This document shows positions 8,618 through 17,971 of a DNA stretch of 64,000 nt, in pieces; the first letter of the stretch is position 1, and every line of letters begins with the position of its first letter. Source of the DNA: CAIVAT01 sp037133475 (GTDB taxonomy: Bacteria; Bacteroidota; Bacteroidia; Bacteroidales; FEN-979). A program made the position numbers and the translations under genes. Below the pieces are notes generated by a model, which searched no databases, had not been told where the DNA came from, and saw only the letters and a program-made list of their open reading frames with translations. The stretch lies in NCBI GenBank assembly GCA_037133475.1, contig JBAXOB010000012.1, forward strand, positions 1 to 64,000, written 5' to 3'.

Positions 8618-9967
8618 ATGAACCAATTGCCAATGCATTCCAACATGAAATTACCGGCAACAACTAAATCACACCTGTACTGGTTCCTGTTCCTGCTGAT
8701 TTCGGTTGCACTGGTAAACTCCTTCCTGATAGACAAACATTTTTCAGCGGATGGCGTATATTATTTCTTCCTGATTCTCCAGAAGGGGACATTTGTCCAT
8801 CATGATTGGGCACGGCAATATTCTCTCTATCTAACCCAGTGGCCTGCAGTACTGGCCCTTCAGCTAGGCGTAAAGGATGTTACGGTACTGAACCGGCTTT
8901 TTGCACTGGGCATCTATTCTGTTTACCTGATATCCTTCCTTCTTTGTGATCTGGCGCTCCGCAAGAATGACAAGACCCTGCTGATCTGGCCCTTAATTTC
9001 CATGGTGGCGCTGAATTTTACCACAGATTATCACCTTTCGGGAGAATATCCGGTGGTGATGCTGCTTGCATGGCCCATCCTTTTTTTCCTTGTCAGGACC
9101 AGGCTGAACCAGGCCGAAAGGGTGATCTTGATCCTTCTCATGGTTGTTTACAGCCGGATATACCAAACCGCCATGGCCTCCTCACTGGTCTTCGCAGGCT
9201 TGCTTGTTTACCAGTACTTCTTCAGGAAATCAGGGCGCTCAAATTTTGAACTGTATATTCTCCTCCTTTTTGCTGCCATGATCTTCGCCATCGGATTGTA
9301 TACAACCATCTATCCTTTCAGTGATGCAAACAAGTCCGCATTCCTTGATGGCCTGCCCTTGATTTTTCAAAATAAACCATTATGCATCTCGGTATTATTT
9401 ATGGTGTTGTTTGTCTTCGGCTCCGCTTACCGGAAATCATGGCTTTATGCAGTATCATTGTTCCCCCTCCTGTTTTACCTCTGGACGCTATTCAACTCAG
9501 GACCCGGTATTTCAGCCTATATATCCTTTGCATCGAGGACGGTTTCAACTTTTATCCTTCCTCTCTTCCTGATTACATCCCTGTTTTTCCATTACAGGGG
9601 TTTCAGGTTCAGGCGCATTCCGCTCCTGATTATTTCCGCATTTATTGTATTGATGGTTGCAGGAAACATTCGTTATTCGGTTGATTGGCGGAATTATAAA
9701 AAGGAGTTTGTCAGTGTACTCAACAACCATTCTGGTTTTGTTTCTGTGGAAAAAACTACCCTTTTAAATAACCCCTGCCATTGGATGTGGACAAATCCTT
9801 TCCTAAGCCTTGCCTGGTCTGATGGTTGCGTTACTTCCATTGTTTTGAACCAGCCATTGCCAGGGGCCAGTTTCGGGAAGCCTTTCAGGCATCTTAAATG
9901 GAAGAAGTATGTCAGTTATTCAAAGGTCTTTCTGGCTGTTGATTCAACTGTCAGGATATGTCCTTAA
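8618..9967 (+). CDS. Multi-pass membrane protein, possible GT-C-type or polymerase-like glycan protein
   Basis: This 449-residue protein has roughly ten to eleven hydrophobic spans from residue 17 to about 350, then a polar tail of about 95 residues. The first extracytoplasmic loop contains FSADGVYYFFL and then GTFVHHDW. This arrangement (acidic residue, YY, TF-x-HHD) resembles the first loop of the array proteins at 58690-64000, where GT-C glycosyltransferases carry their catalytic acid. A Wzy-type polymerase is another possibility, since no other polymerase is evident in the locus. No family was recognised with confidence. The tail WKKYVSYSKVFLAVDSTVRICP is unexplained. Confidence 0.55.
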   Translation: MNQLPMHSNMKLPATTKSHLYWFLFLLISVALVNSFLIDKHFSADGVYYFFLILQKGTFVHHDWARQYSLYLTQWPAVLALQLGVKDVTVLNRLFALGIYSVYLISFLLCDLALRKNDKTLLIWPLISMVALNFTTDYHLSGEYPVVMLLAWPILFFLVRTRLNQAERVILILLMVVYSRIYQTAMASSLVFAGLLVYQYFFRKSGRSNFELYILLLFAAMIFAIGLYTTIYPFSDANKSAFLDGLPLIFQNKPLCISVLFMVLFVFGSAYRKSWLYAVSLFPLLFYLWTLFNSGPGISAYISFASRTVSTFILPLFLITSLFFHYRGFRFRRIPLLIISAFIVLMVAGNIRYSVDWRNYKKEFVSVLNNHSGFVSVEKTTLLNNPCHWMWTNPFLSLAWSDGCVTSIVLNQPLPGASFGKPFRHLKWKKYVSYSKVFLAVDSTVRICP

Positions 9968-10214
9968 ATTGCAGGGGTAAATTGTATTCATTCATGGACC
10001 AGGTTCTTATTGGGGAAGTCCCGGAGTAAATAGTCATCTTAACCACGAACTGTAAGGGAAATTCTATGAAGGCGGAAGAAGCAGAAAACGGCACGGGCGG
10101 GAAAACGGAAAGTGAATCTTAACCCAATCCAGGTCGAAACAACCAGGATTGAAGCTATCAATGCCAAAACATGCCTGTATGAAAAGATCTTATCCACATA
10201 ATAATTAATTACAC
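9968..10214. other. Intergenic 247 bases, nothing recognised
   Basis: No open frame, RNA gene, strong hairpin or clear TAnnTTTG element was seen. It separates the membrane protein from the methyltransferase at 10215, so a new transcript may start here, but no element supports it. Confidence 0.4.
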
Positions 10215-11198
10215 ATGGTGGTTGAAAAATTGTCCCAAAGATGCAAGAGATGGGGGAGGGCTGCTTTGAATTTCATTTTCCGACCTGGACACCCATACTC
10301 TTATACGGATGCCTCTGGTGACATGAAAATAGGATTTTCAGAGGAGATGGTTGTTTTTTACCTGAGAAGTTACCCGGAATACCTGAATTTACTGGAGACG
10401 GAAAAAGAACTGATTCAGAAAATATCTGATAAAGAGTTTCCGTTGGGCCAATTCGAAGGACAAACAAACATTGAGGGTTTTTGTATTATTTGCGGGCATA
10501 ATGTTGATTTCCACGTTGATCTTCAATATTCATTTTTTGACAGGAATATCAGGGTCCCCAACTGGAGGGAGCGCATGGTCTGCCCGGATTGTGGCATGAG
10601 TGGCCGCACAAGGGCGATTTATCATTTTTTCGTGGCCAAGGTTAGACCACATCGCAACTCCCTTATTTATATCACCGAACAGGTAACTCCCCTGTATAAG
10701 GAGTTACTGAAACATTATCCAAACCTCACAGGAAGCGAATTTCTGGAAAGTACTGCGACCAACCCGGGTTTTGATGCCAAAAATATCAGGAATGAGGACC
10801 TCACAAGGCTGACCTTCAGGGACAAGAGTTTTCACTATATTCTCAGTTTCGATTGTCTGGAACATATCCCGGACTACAGGCAGGCAATCAGGGAGATATT
10901 CAGGTGCCTGAAAGAAAGCGGGATTTTCTATTTTTGTATACCGTTTTATCCTTACCAGCAATATAATACCTTACGGGCCTATATCAATGACGATCAGCAG
11001 ACAGTTCACCTGGAACCACCGGAATACCACGGGAATCCGCTCAGCGAGAATGGAAGCCTGTGTTATCATAATTTTAGTTTTCAATTGCTGGAAGAGATCA
11101 GGGAGACAGGGTTCAGGGATGTTGAAGTTGTTATGTACTGGTCGGAAAAATACGGCTATCTGGGTGGATTAAAAGCACTGTTTATTGCGAAAAAATAG
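10215..11198 (+). CDS. SAM-dependent methyltransferase with a four-cysteine motif
   Basis: The 327-residue protein has a cysteine block near residues 90-130 (CIICGH then CPDCGMSGR), which looks like a zinc ribbon. A class I methyltransferase core follows, with FHYILSFDCLEHIPDY and FRCLKESGIFYFCIPF. The classical glycine-rich SAM loop is poorly conserved. It probably methylates a sugar or glycan end group. The tail MYWSEKYGYLGGLKALFIAKK is the usual last strand pair. Related zinc-ribbon methyltransferases are common in Bacteroidota glycan clusters. The substrate is unknown. Confidence 0.7.
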   Translation: MVVEKLSQRCKRWGRAALNFIFRPGHPYSYTDASGDMKIGFSEEMVVFYLRSYPEYLNLLETEKELIQKISDKEFPLGQFEGQTNIEGFCIICGHNVDFHVDLQYSFFDRNIRVPNWRERMVCPDCGMSGRTRAIYHFFVAKVRPHRNSLIYITEQVTPLYKELLKHYPNLTGSEFLESTATNPGFDAKNIRNEDLTRLTFRDKSFHYILSFDCLEHIPDYRQAIREIFRCLKESGIFYFCIPFYPYQQYNTLRAYINDDQQTVHLEPPEYHGNPLSENGSLCYHNFSFQLLEEIRETGFRDVEVVMYWSEKYGYLGGLKALFIAKK

Positions 11199-11359
11199 GG
11201 TTTCCAGGATAGATAAGGGTTTCTTAAGGCAATGGGGCGACTTGATTGTTTTTCGGAACCCGTGTATTGTCATTATTTATTTGATAAGAAGTAGTTTGAA
11301 TTGAATACGATTCACCTATCCATTCACGGCGCCGGAACAGCGGTGCGAAAATTCATCCG

Positions 11360-12832
11360 ATGTTATTCACTTCCGCCGAATTTGTCCTGTTTTTTTCTTT
11401 CGTCTTCCTGCTTTACTGGCTTGTCCTGAAGAACAGCCTGATCCTGCAAAACCTGTTCCTGCTCGCTGCAGGCTATTTTTTTTATGGATGGTGGAGTTGG
11501 AAATTCCTGCTCCTGCTCATTGCTGTTTCCCTGGTCAACTGGCTGGCAGGTTTATGGATGGCGGCCTCGTCCGTTGTCGCGCACCGGAGGATGATCCTCG
11601 TGGCTGGGTTGCTGATCAATACCGGAACGCTGGTTGTCTTCAAATATTACAATTTCTTTATGGAGGGCTTCGTCTCCTCCATGAAGGCGCTTGGTATCCC
11701 GGTCCAGGCATCAACCCTTGGCCTGCTCCTTCCAGTAGGCATCAGCTTCTATATTTTTGTGGGCATCAGCTATATTGTGGATGTATACAGGCGTAAGCTG
11801 GAGCCGGAAAAAAAGATAATCCCCGCCATGCTGTCGTTCAGTTTTTTCCCTGTCATCCTTGCCGGCCCGGTCGAACGACCGGTAGCATTGCTGCCGCAGG
11901 TAAACGGCGCCCGGGTGTTTGATGCTGAACTGGCTGTCGACGGCATCCGGCAATTCGTCTGGGGGTTGTTTATGAAGATGGTGGTAGCCAATAACTGCGG
12001 TGTTTTTACAGGGAAGGTATTCAATAGTGCCGGGCAAATGCCCGGCATCAGCCTCCTGCTGGGAGCGATCTTCTTTGCGGTGCAGATCTATGCCGATTTT
12101 TCAGGCTATTCCGATATGGCGATCGGTATCGGGAAGATGCTTGGATTCAGGATCAGGCGCAATTTTGCCTTTCCCTATTTTGCCGGCGATATTGCTGAAT
12201 TCTGGCGCAGGTGGAATATCTCCCTGACAAGCTGGTTCAGGGATTACATTTTCCTGCCCGTGGCCTACTTTATTTCCGGCAGGATCAGGCAGGCAAGGTT
12301 TCTCTTTATCAAAACCGAGCTTTTCATCTACATCATGGCCATCCTCATCACCTGGACCCTGACGGGGTTATGGCATGGGGCAAATTATACCTTTATTCTC
12401 TGGGGAATGATCCATGGGTTGATGCTGATTTTTTATCATATCATAAGGAAACCAAAACAGAGGCTGCTGCGCAGGATGCACCCGTTCCCGGGATTTTTGC
12501 TCCGGGCGGCCGAATATTTGCTGACCATGCTGGTGGTGCTGGCAGCCTGGGTTTTCTTCAAATCGGCCGGTATTCACCAGGCCTTTGATTTCCTGGCAGG
12601 GATTTTTTCCTCGTCGGAAACTGACCTTGCTGGTCCGCTGCCACGGGTTGAACTGGTTGTTGCCTCCGCGGTTGCTTTCCTGGTTGAATTTATCCAGCGT
12701 AACAGGGAATTCCCGTTGCAACTCGGGCAACGGGTTCCCACGATCGTGCGCTGGACCTGTTATTATGGGATTGTGTTGGTCATTGTATTCTTTGGAGGCG
12801 GGCAGAAGGAGTTCCTCTATTTTCAGTTCTGA
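11360..12832 (+). CDS. MBOAT family O-acyltransferase (AlgI-like)
   Basis: A 490-residue polytopic protein with the AlgI/DltB-type layout. It carries PVGISFYIFVGISYIVDVYR, AGPVERP, IYADFSGYSDMAIGIGKMLGF, FWRRWNISLTSWFRDYIFLP and LTGLWHGANYTFILWG. The conserved catalytic histidine is His339. Such proteins pass acyl groups, usually acetyl, across the membrane for modification of exported polysaccharide. The partner with SGNH-like features lies two genes downstream (14958-15809), as in alginate or peptidoglycan O-acetylation pairs. The length is normal. The acceptor is presumably the glycan made by this locus. Confidence 0.93.
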   Translation: MLFTSAEFVLFFSFVFLLYWLVLKNSLILQNLFLLAAGYFFYGWWSWKFLLLLIAVSLVNWLAGLWMAASSVVAHRRMILVAGLLINTGTLVVFKYYNFFMEGFVSSMKALGIPVQASTLGLLLPVGISFYIFVGISYIVDVYRRKLEPEKKIIPAMLSFSFFPVILAGPVERPVALLPQVNGARVFDAELAVDGIRQFVWGLFMKMVVANNCGVFTGKVFNSAGQMPGISLLLGAIFFAVQIYADFSGYSDMAIGIGKMLGFRIRRNFAFPYFAGDIAEFWRRWNISLTSWFRDYIFLPVAYFISGRIRQARFLFIKTELFIYIMAILITWTLTGLWHGANYTFILWGMIHGLMLIFYHIIRKPKQRLLRRMHPFPGFLLRAAEYLLTMLVVLAAWVFFKSAGIHQAFDFLAGIFSSSETDLAGPLPRVELVVASAVAFLVEFIQRNREFPLQLGQRVPTIVRWTCYYGIVLVIVFFGGGQKEFLYFQF

Positions 12833-12881
12833 AGAGCCTTGCCGTTAGGAAATAATCGCATGATTTGTGAAAAGTTTTATC

Positions 12882-14888
12882 ATGATAAAGAATCTGTTCA
12901 GCAGGAAGATTAAAGTGCCAGGCAAAGGGGATGTTCCGTTATTCCCATATTTCCGGGACTTTAAAAGAAGCGGGGAAACGGATGAGATCAAAGGCAGGCG
13001 TCAACAGGCTGATATGGTGAAACTGTTTTTACTGGCGATATTCATTATCGCCGGCACCTTCCCTGAATACAGCTGGAATTATTCAACCGGTATTGACAAC
13101 TCCCTGAAATGGGTGTTTAATTCGCTGTTCATGACCGGGCTCAGCCTGGGCAAAGGGATCATCTTTCCCCACGGACCGCTGGCCTTCTTCGTATATCCGC
13201 TGGCCGGGACGGTGGTGCAGGTCGTGATTGTCACCTCCCTGTTAAAGGCTTGCCTTGTTTTTGTCATTTCAGGATTAACCGGCAGGAAAGACGGGCAACA
13301 GTGGTTGACCCTGTTTACGGTCGCCTACCTCATCTCGGCGATCGCCAATTTCCAGAACCTGATCCTTGCCAATATTTTGCTGCTCTATTGCAACTATTTT
13401 CTTGAAGAAAGGTTTTACCTGAAACTGACCGCCTTTTTGTTCACCGCCTTTGGGTTCTATATAAAATCGTACCTGGTGGTGACCGCGCTTACCCTGTACC
13501 TTTCTTTTGCAGCTTTTTACTTTTTCAGGGACAAAAATTACAGGAAGAGTTGCAGCGACCTGGTCATTCTTCCCGCCCTGATACTCCTGGGCTGGTTCAT
13601 CATGTATGGAACCCTGGCTGGATTTTTTTCCTATTTAACCGGGATATACCAGCTTACCATGGATAACTCTGCTGCAGCCTCCCTCTATCCTGAAAATAAC
13701 TGGTGGCTTTTATCTCCCTTCCTGGTGGTCGTTTTTTCATTGCCCTTCATGAGCAGGTCGCGGCAGGGATTCTATTTCGGCCTGTTGACCCTGTTAACCG
13801 TTTTCGCTACCTGGAAATACGGGATGTCGAGGGAAGATATCTTCCACGTATCGAGTTTCATTATTTTGATCACCATCTTCCTGATGATTTTCATCATTTT
13901 TGAAAATCAGCATCAATACCGCAACCTGATCCTGGGCATGGTGGTTGTTTGCCTGGTCACTGTCAACTCGAGGAATGCCGCCGCATACCGGCCTAAACCG
14001 GTAGAATTGTTCAGGGTCAATAACCTGGTTGGGTTCCTGGCTGATTTTTCTATCCTGAAATCAAAGGCGGTTATCCAAACCAGGCACAATATTGCATCCT
14101 CAGTGTTACCAGTGGCTATCCGCGATTCAATTGGCAGGGCAACCGTTGATTCGTACCCGTGGGATTATTCAGTGATTGCAGCCAACGATCTTAACTGGCA
14201 GCCCAGGGTTGTAATCCAGAGCTACGCAAGCTATACTCCCTGGCTGGACAATAAAAACGCCGCCCATTTTAGTTCAGGTCAAGCCCCTACCTACCTTATC
14301 TGGGACCTGGTGAAATGGCCCGGAAACAGGACCGATGGTCAGTTTGCCAGCATCGACAACAGGTACCTGCTTAATGATGAGCCACAGACCCTGCTGAGGA
14401 TCCTTTGCAACTATTCCTTTTATTACGCTGATGCTAAATTCCTGGTACTTAAAAAGAGGTTAACCAACCTTGGGGCAGCTGCTTCCAGTTTCCGAACAGA
14501 TGAGGGAACCTGGGGGCAGTGGCTTGATGTGCCTTTTAATCAGCATGGTTTGCTGAGGGCCAAGTTTTTATGTGGAAAAAGTTTTCTGCAGCGGTTGAAA
14601 AGTTTTCTTTACAAGGATGAAGAATGCCGGATTTTTTTAAAACTTTCCGACGGCAGAATCCTGCATTACAAGATTGTTCCTGAAAACGCTGCGGATGGTA
14701 TCTGGATCAATCCCTTTATCATCAGTCTGCAGGAGGCAGGACTTGTAAAACAGGTCATGTTTGACTGTTCAGGACGCGACATCATGGTAGCTAACTTCAG
14801 GATCGTTTGGGAAAGATTTGATTTCGGGAATCCGGTTGATGGGGTCGCTGAAATTTTCATGCACCAGGGTAACATTGCCAAACAATAA
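12882..14888 (+). CDS. Large multi-pass membrane protein between MBOAT and SGNH-like genes
   Basis: About 668 residues from the ATG at 12882; a GTG at 12867 gives five more. A polar N-terminus of about 45 residues is followed by around ten hydrophobic spans to residue 375 or so, then a soluble C-terminal region of almost 300 residues. The region after the first span has GIDNSLKWVFNSLF and GKGIIFPHGPLAFFVYP, and the soluble part opens with SIGRATVDSYPWDYSVIAAN and YASYTPWLDNKNA. I do not recognise a named family. Position between the acyltransferase and its SGNH-like partner suggests a role in glycan modification, polymerisation or export. A GT-C-like enzyme is possible but unproven. Confidence 0.55.
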   Translation: MIKNLFSRKIKVPGKGDVPLFPYFRDFKRSGETDEIKGRRQQADMVKLFLLAIFIIAGTFPEYSWNYSTGIDNSLKWVFNSLFMTGLSLGKGIIFPHGPLAFFVYPLAGTVVQVVIVTSLLKACLVFVISGLTGRKDGQQWLTLFTVAYLISAIANFQNLILANILLLYCNYFLEERFYLKLTAFLFTAFGFYIKSYLVVTALTLYLSFAAFYFFRDKNYRKSCSDLVILPALILLGWFIMYGTLAGFFSYLTGIYQLTMDNSAAASLYPENNWWLLSPFLVVVFSLPFMSRSRQGFYFGLLTLLTVFATWKYGMSREDIFHVSSFIILITIFLMIFIIFENQHQYRNLILGMVVVCLVTVNSRNAAAYRPKPVELFRVNNLVGFLADFSILKSKAVIQTRHNIASSVLPVAIRDSIGRATVDSYPWDYSVIAANDLNWQPRVVIQSYASYTPWLDNKNAAHFSSGQAPTYLIWDLVKWPGNRTDGQFASIDNRYLLNDEPQTLLRILCNYSFYYADAKFLVLKKRLTNLGAAASSFRTDEGTWGQWLDVPFNQHGLLRAKFLCGKSFLQRLKSFLYKDEECRIFLKLSDGRILHYKIVPENAADGIWINPFIISLQEAGLVKQVMFDCSGRDIMVANFRIVWERFDFGNPVDGVAEIFMHQGNIAKQ

Positions 14889-14957
14889 ACCTGATAAAGA
14901 GAATGCACGTAAAAATGGTTGAACCGGAACTGCCGTTAAATAAATCAATGTGGTTAT

Positions 14958-15809
14958 ATGACTGTTAAGAAATTCATCCTGGTTATTTCCCTGAACCTTT
15001 TGTGTATGATCCTGCTTTTTGAACTGGCAGGAACACTGGTGCTCGCTTCTCCAAATTATTTTTCGCAAAGACTTTCTGTTTTCAGGCTTTACCAGTCGCA
15101 GGGTGGAACAGAAAAGCCAATATCATCAGACACCCTTTTATTGGGGTGCAGTGTTGCAGGCCAGCTATTCCCGATGGGAAAACGCTCAAACTGGCTTGCA
15201 ACAGGGGCCCCCTGTTTGCTGGCAAAGAGCTATATCATGGCCAACAGGGCCTTAAAAGCCAACCCGCATATAAAGGTTATTTATATTGTTACGGTTCCGG
15301 CAGGGATAACCCATAAATTCGAGTCGAAGATGACCTACGGCCATTTTATCAAATCTTTTTTCTCCTATGCCAATATTCCATACCTGGATTGGTTCCTTGT
15401 AAAAAAGATTGCCCAAAGACCCATTGCCTTGCTGTCATTTTTCAATTTTTATAAAATCCTTCCCTTTTCCGATATCAACTATGATGATGGAAAACCAATT
15501 TATTACGATACGCTGACAGATTTTGGAATCTTTTATTTAAAGAAACTAAGGGAATTTTCGAAAACGAACCATGTTGAACTTATCTTTGTTGCTTCCCCTG
15601 TTAGGGAATCTCTTGGTCGGCAGTTACACAATTACAAACACTTACGTGCAGGTATCCATAACAATGGTTTTGATGATATGTTTACCGGGTATTTTGACCA
15701 TATGGTCTCCTATCCCGACAGCTGTTTTGTCGATGGAACCCATTTTAAGAACGGTTACCTGGAGAACCAAAGGGAAGAAATTGTCAGGAGGCTGGGAATA
15801 TTCAGGTAA
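14958..15809 (+). CDS. Membrane-anchored SGNH-like protein, likely MBOAT partner
   Basis: 283 residues with one N-terminal membrane span (about residues 5-30) and the rest probably periplasmic. LLLGCSVAGQ places Ser65 in the position of the SGNH nucleophile, and VDGTHFKNGY near the end supplies Asp259 and His262 in the DxxH arrangement of block V. This is the pattern of AlgJ/AlgX, PatB and DltD-type proteins that receive the acyl group from an MBOAT enzyme and place it on a polymer. Gene order MBOAT, membrane protein, SGNH-like supports this. The middle blocks are poorly conserved, so activity is inferred. Confidence 0.6.
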   Translation: MTVKKFILVISLNLLCMILLFELAGTLVLASPNYFSQRLSVFRLYQSQGGTEKPISSDTLLLGCSVAGQLFPMGKRSNWLATGAPCLLAKSYIMANRALKANPHIKVIYIVTVPAGITHKFESKMTYGHFIKSFFSYANIPYLDWFLVKKIAQRPIALLSFFNFYKILPFSDINYDDGKPIYYDTLTDFGIFYLKKLREFSKTNHVELIFVASPVRESLGRQLHNYKHLRAGIHNNGFDDMFTGYFDHMVSYPDSCFVDGTHFKNGYLENQREEIVRRLGIFR

Positions 15810-15851
15810 TTGACTGTTCGTGAAGCAACCGCAGAAAAAAAAGAACAAGAG

Positions 15852-16664
15852 ATGGAAGAAAAGGAGTTGCTGGCATTTGTGATACAGGCTGCGCTGGAAG
15901 CCGGGGAGGCAATACTTGCCGTTTACGGTTCAGATCACCAGGATGTTGCCTATAAATCAGATCTGTCGCCACTCACACTTGCCGACAGAAGGTCACAGGA
16001 GATAATCCTGCGGTACCTTGCCAAAACGCAGATTCCCGTGATCAGCGAGGAATCCCTGCAGTTACCCTGGGAAGTTCGCCGGAACTGGCAGGAATGCTGG
16101 ATTGTTGACCCGCTCGACGGCACAAAGGAATACCTCAAACGAAATGGCGATTTCACGGTCAACATTGCCCTCGTGAAACAGGGAAAGCCGGTGCTGGGCG
16201 TTATTTTCACGCCGGTCACCGGGGAGTTGTATTTCGGGACATTGCCGGTAGGGGCCTATAAGCTGCTTTTGCAGGGGAAACCCTTGCTGGTACAGGATGC
16301 AGAAATGCTTTTTTCAGTCTCGTCCAGGCTGCCATTACCGGTGCGGGAGAACCCTGGCTATACTGTTGTTGCCAGCCGGTCGCACATGAGCGCGGAGACG
16401 ACTGCGTTTATCCAGGAGGTTGAACGCAAGTTTGCCCCCGTCAGGGTAGTTTCACGGGGCAGCTCCCTGAAAATATGCATGGTGGCCGAGGGCACTGCTG
16501 ATGTTTACCCCCGTTTTGCCCCGACCATGGAATGGGATACGGCTGCCGGACACGCCATTGCAAAGGCCGCCGGATATAGCCTGGTTAACCCCGAAACAGG
16601 GATGGAATTGGAATATAACAAGGAAAGTTTGCTGAATCCCTGGTTCTTGGTTCAAAAAACGTAG
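15852..16664 (+). CDS. cysQ: 3'(2'),5'-bisphosphate nucleotidase CysQ
   Basis: A 270-residue inositol-monophosphatase-fold enzyme that hydrolyses PAP (adenosine 3',5'-bisphosphate) to AMP and phosphate. Metal-binding residues are visible: ISEES (Glu66, Glu67), DPLDGTKEY (Asp86, Asp89) and EWDTAAGHAI (Asp229). PAP is the by-product of PAPS-dependent sulfotransferases and inhibits them. The start is the ATG at 15852; an in-frame TTG at 15810 touching the previous stop is less likely. Finding cysQ inside a glycan locus that also has a sulfotransferase at its edge suggests dedicated support of glycan sulfation; a purely housekeeping sulfur-assimilation role is the alternative. Confidence 0.92.
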   Translation: MEEKELLAFVIQAALEAGEAILAVYGSDHQDVAYKSDLSPLTLADRRSQEIILRYLAKTQIPVISEESLQLPWEVRRNWQECWIVDPLDGTKEYLKRNGDFTVNIALVKQGKPVLGVIFTPVTGELYFGTLPVGAYKLLLQGKPLLVQDAEMLFSVSSRLPLPVRENPGYTVVASRSHMSAETTAFIQEVERKFAPVRVVSRGSSLKICMVAEGTADVYPRFAPTMEWDTAAGHAIAKAAGYSLVNPETGMELEYNKESLLNPWFLVQKT

Positions 16665-16850
16665 AAGGATCGGGCAGTGGATCGGGGATTAAAGACCTGG
16701 CTCAACAAGGTATTTATTTCGTCAGTTATTAAACCGTGATTCCTGGCCAAGGTTGATTATTTTCGCGGTATGTTCAGATTCAGAAAGGAGCATCCAGGGA
16801 TGGTTCAGCCGGCAGGGCCCTTTTAAAGCCTCAGGAACGGGACGATTCAT

Positions 16851-16858
16851 TAATTTTG
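16851..16858 (+). promoter_or_regulatory. Candidate -7 promoter element (TAATTTTG)
   Basis: TAATTTTG fits TAnnTTTG and lies 18 bases before the ATG at 16877, in the 212-base gap after cysQ. It would start a short-leader transcript for the third WbsX gene and the following run. The TTG inside it is an in-frame alternative start for that gene, which I think unlikely for this reason. No good -33 element is present. Confidence 0.35.
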
Positions 16859-16876
16859 AAAGCAGATTTAATAAAA

Positions 16877-17971
16877 ATGGGAATCAATCCACCGGTTATC
16901 AGAACCCTGGCCTTTTACCTGCCCCAGTTCCATCCCATCCCCGAAAATGACGGATGGTGGGGCAGGGGATTTACCGAATGGACCAATACTACCAGGGCAA
17001 AGCGTTTTTTTTACGGCCATCATCAGCCAAACCTGCCCGCCGACTTTGGCTATTATGACCTCAGGGTTCCTGAAACCAGGCAGGCACAGGCAATGCTGGC
17101 AAAGGAGGCAGGCCTGGGTGGCTTTATTTACTGGCATTACTGGTTCGGAAACGGCAAACAACTGCTCGAACGTCCCTTTAATGAGGTGTTGGAAAGCGGC
17201 CAGCCCGATTTTCCTTTCTGCCTGGCATGGGCAAATCAATCATGGACAGGCATCTGGCACGGGCTTAAGGATAAGACGCTGATTGAACAAACCTACCCAG
17301 GTAAAGAGGACCATATTGCCCATTTCCACAGCCTGCTCAAGGCATTCAACGACCCCAGGTATATCAGGCTTGACAACAAACCGGTATTTTTTATCTATGA
17401 ACCTGCAACCTTCCCGCAACTCAGGGAATTTACCGAGCTGTGGAACGGCCTTGCCGTAAAGAACGGTTTCGCCGGGATCTATTTTATCGGGGTGAACCAC
17501 CTCCAATGGGATTACCGCAAGGATGGGTTCAATGAAATGACAGTTTATATGCCCGGACATTACGTTGATACCTACCAGGAAAATTTATTCCGGTCGCTGA
17601 AAAATTCATTTAAACGGCATATCCTGGGCCGTTACCCGATGGTCATCGGCTATCAGGACATCACCCGGCACTACCGGTTTGACCATTTTTCAAACAGGGA
17701 CTTCATTCCCTGTATCCTGCCTAACTGGGATAATACACCCAGGTCGGGGAGAAACGGGTTAGTATTCAACCGTTCCACCCCGGAATTGTTCAGGAGGCAC
17801 CTCGCGTCGGCCATCCGTTTCGTACTGGATAACAAACGGGATCACAACCTGCTGATCATCAAATCGTGGAATGAATGGGCAGAAGGCAACTACCTGGAGC
17901 CCGACAGGCAGTGGGGAACACAATATCTCCAGGTAATCAAAGAGACACTCACGGAAACGAGCCCTGTATGA
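16877..17971 (+). CDS. WbsX-family glycan biosynthesis protein
   Basis: A 364-residue single-domain WbsX protein (PF14307). Conserved stretches are AFYLPQFHPIPENDGWWG, FTEWTNT, HYWFGNGKQLLERP, WANQSWTGIWHGLKDK, LPNWDNTPRSG and SWNEWAEGNYLEPD. It is closer to the WbsX gene at 5452 than to the giant protein, so the two short copies are probably duplicates within the locus. The start is taken at ATG 16877; a TTG at 16856 would add seven residues. Its stop overlaps the next gene by four bases (ATGA), showing tight coupling to a GT4 enzyme. Confidence 0.85.
   Translation: MGINPPVIRTLAFYLPQFHPIPENDGWWGRGFTEWTNTTRAKRFFYGHHQPNLPADFGYYDLRVPETRQAQAMLAKEAGLGGFIYWHYWFGNGKQLLERPFNEVLESGQPDFPFCLAWANQSWTGIWHGLKDKTLIEQTYPGKEDHIAHFHSLLKAFNDPRYIRLDNKPVFFIYEPATFPQLREFTELWNGLAVKNGFAGIYFIGVNHLQWDYRKDGFNEMTVYMPGHYVDTYQENLFRSLKNSFKRHILGRYPMVIGYQDITRHYRFDHFSNRDFIPCILPNWDNTPRSGRNGLVFNRSTPELFRRHLASAIRFVLDNKRDHNLLIIKSWNEWAEGNYLEPDRQWGTQYLQVIKETLTETSPV

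Noticed and set aside
12867..12881. GTG start five codons upstream for the membrane protein at 12882
   Set aside because: Kept only as an alternative; ATG is available and the extra residues carry no feature.
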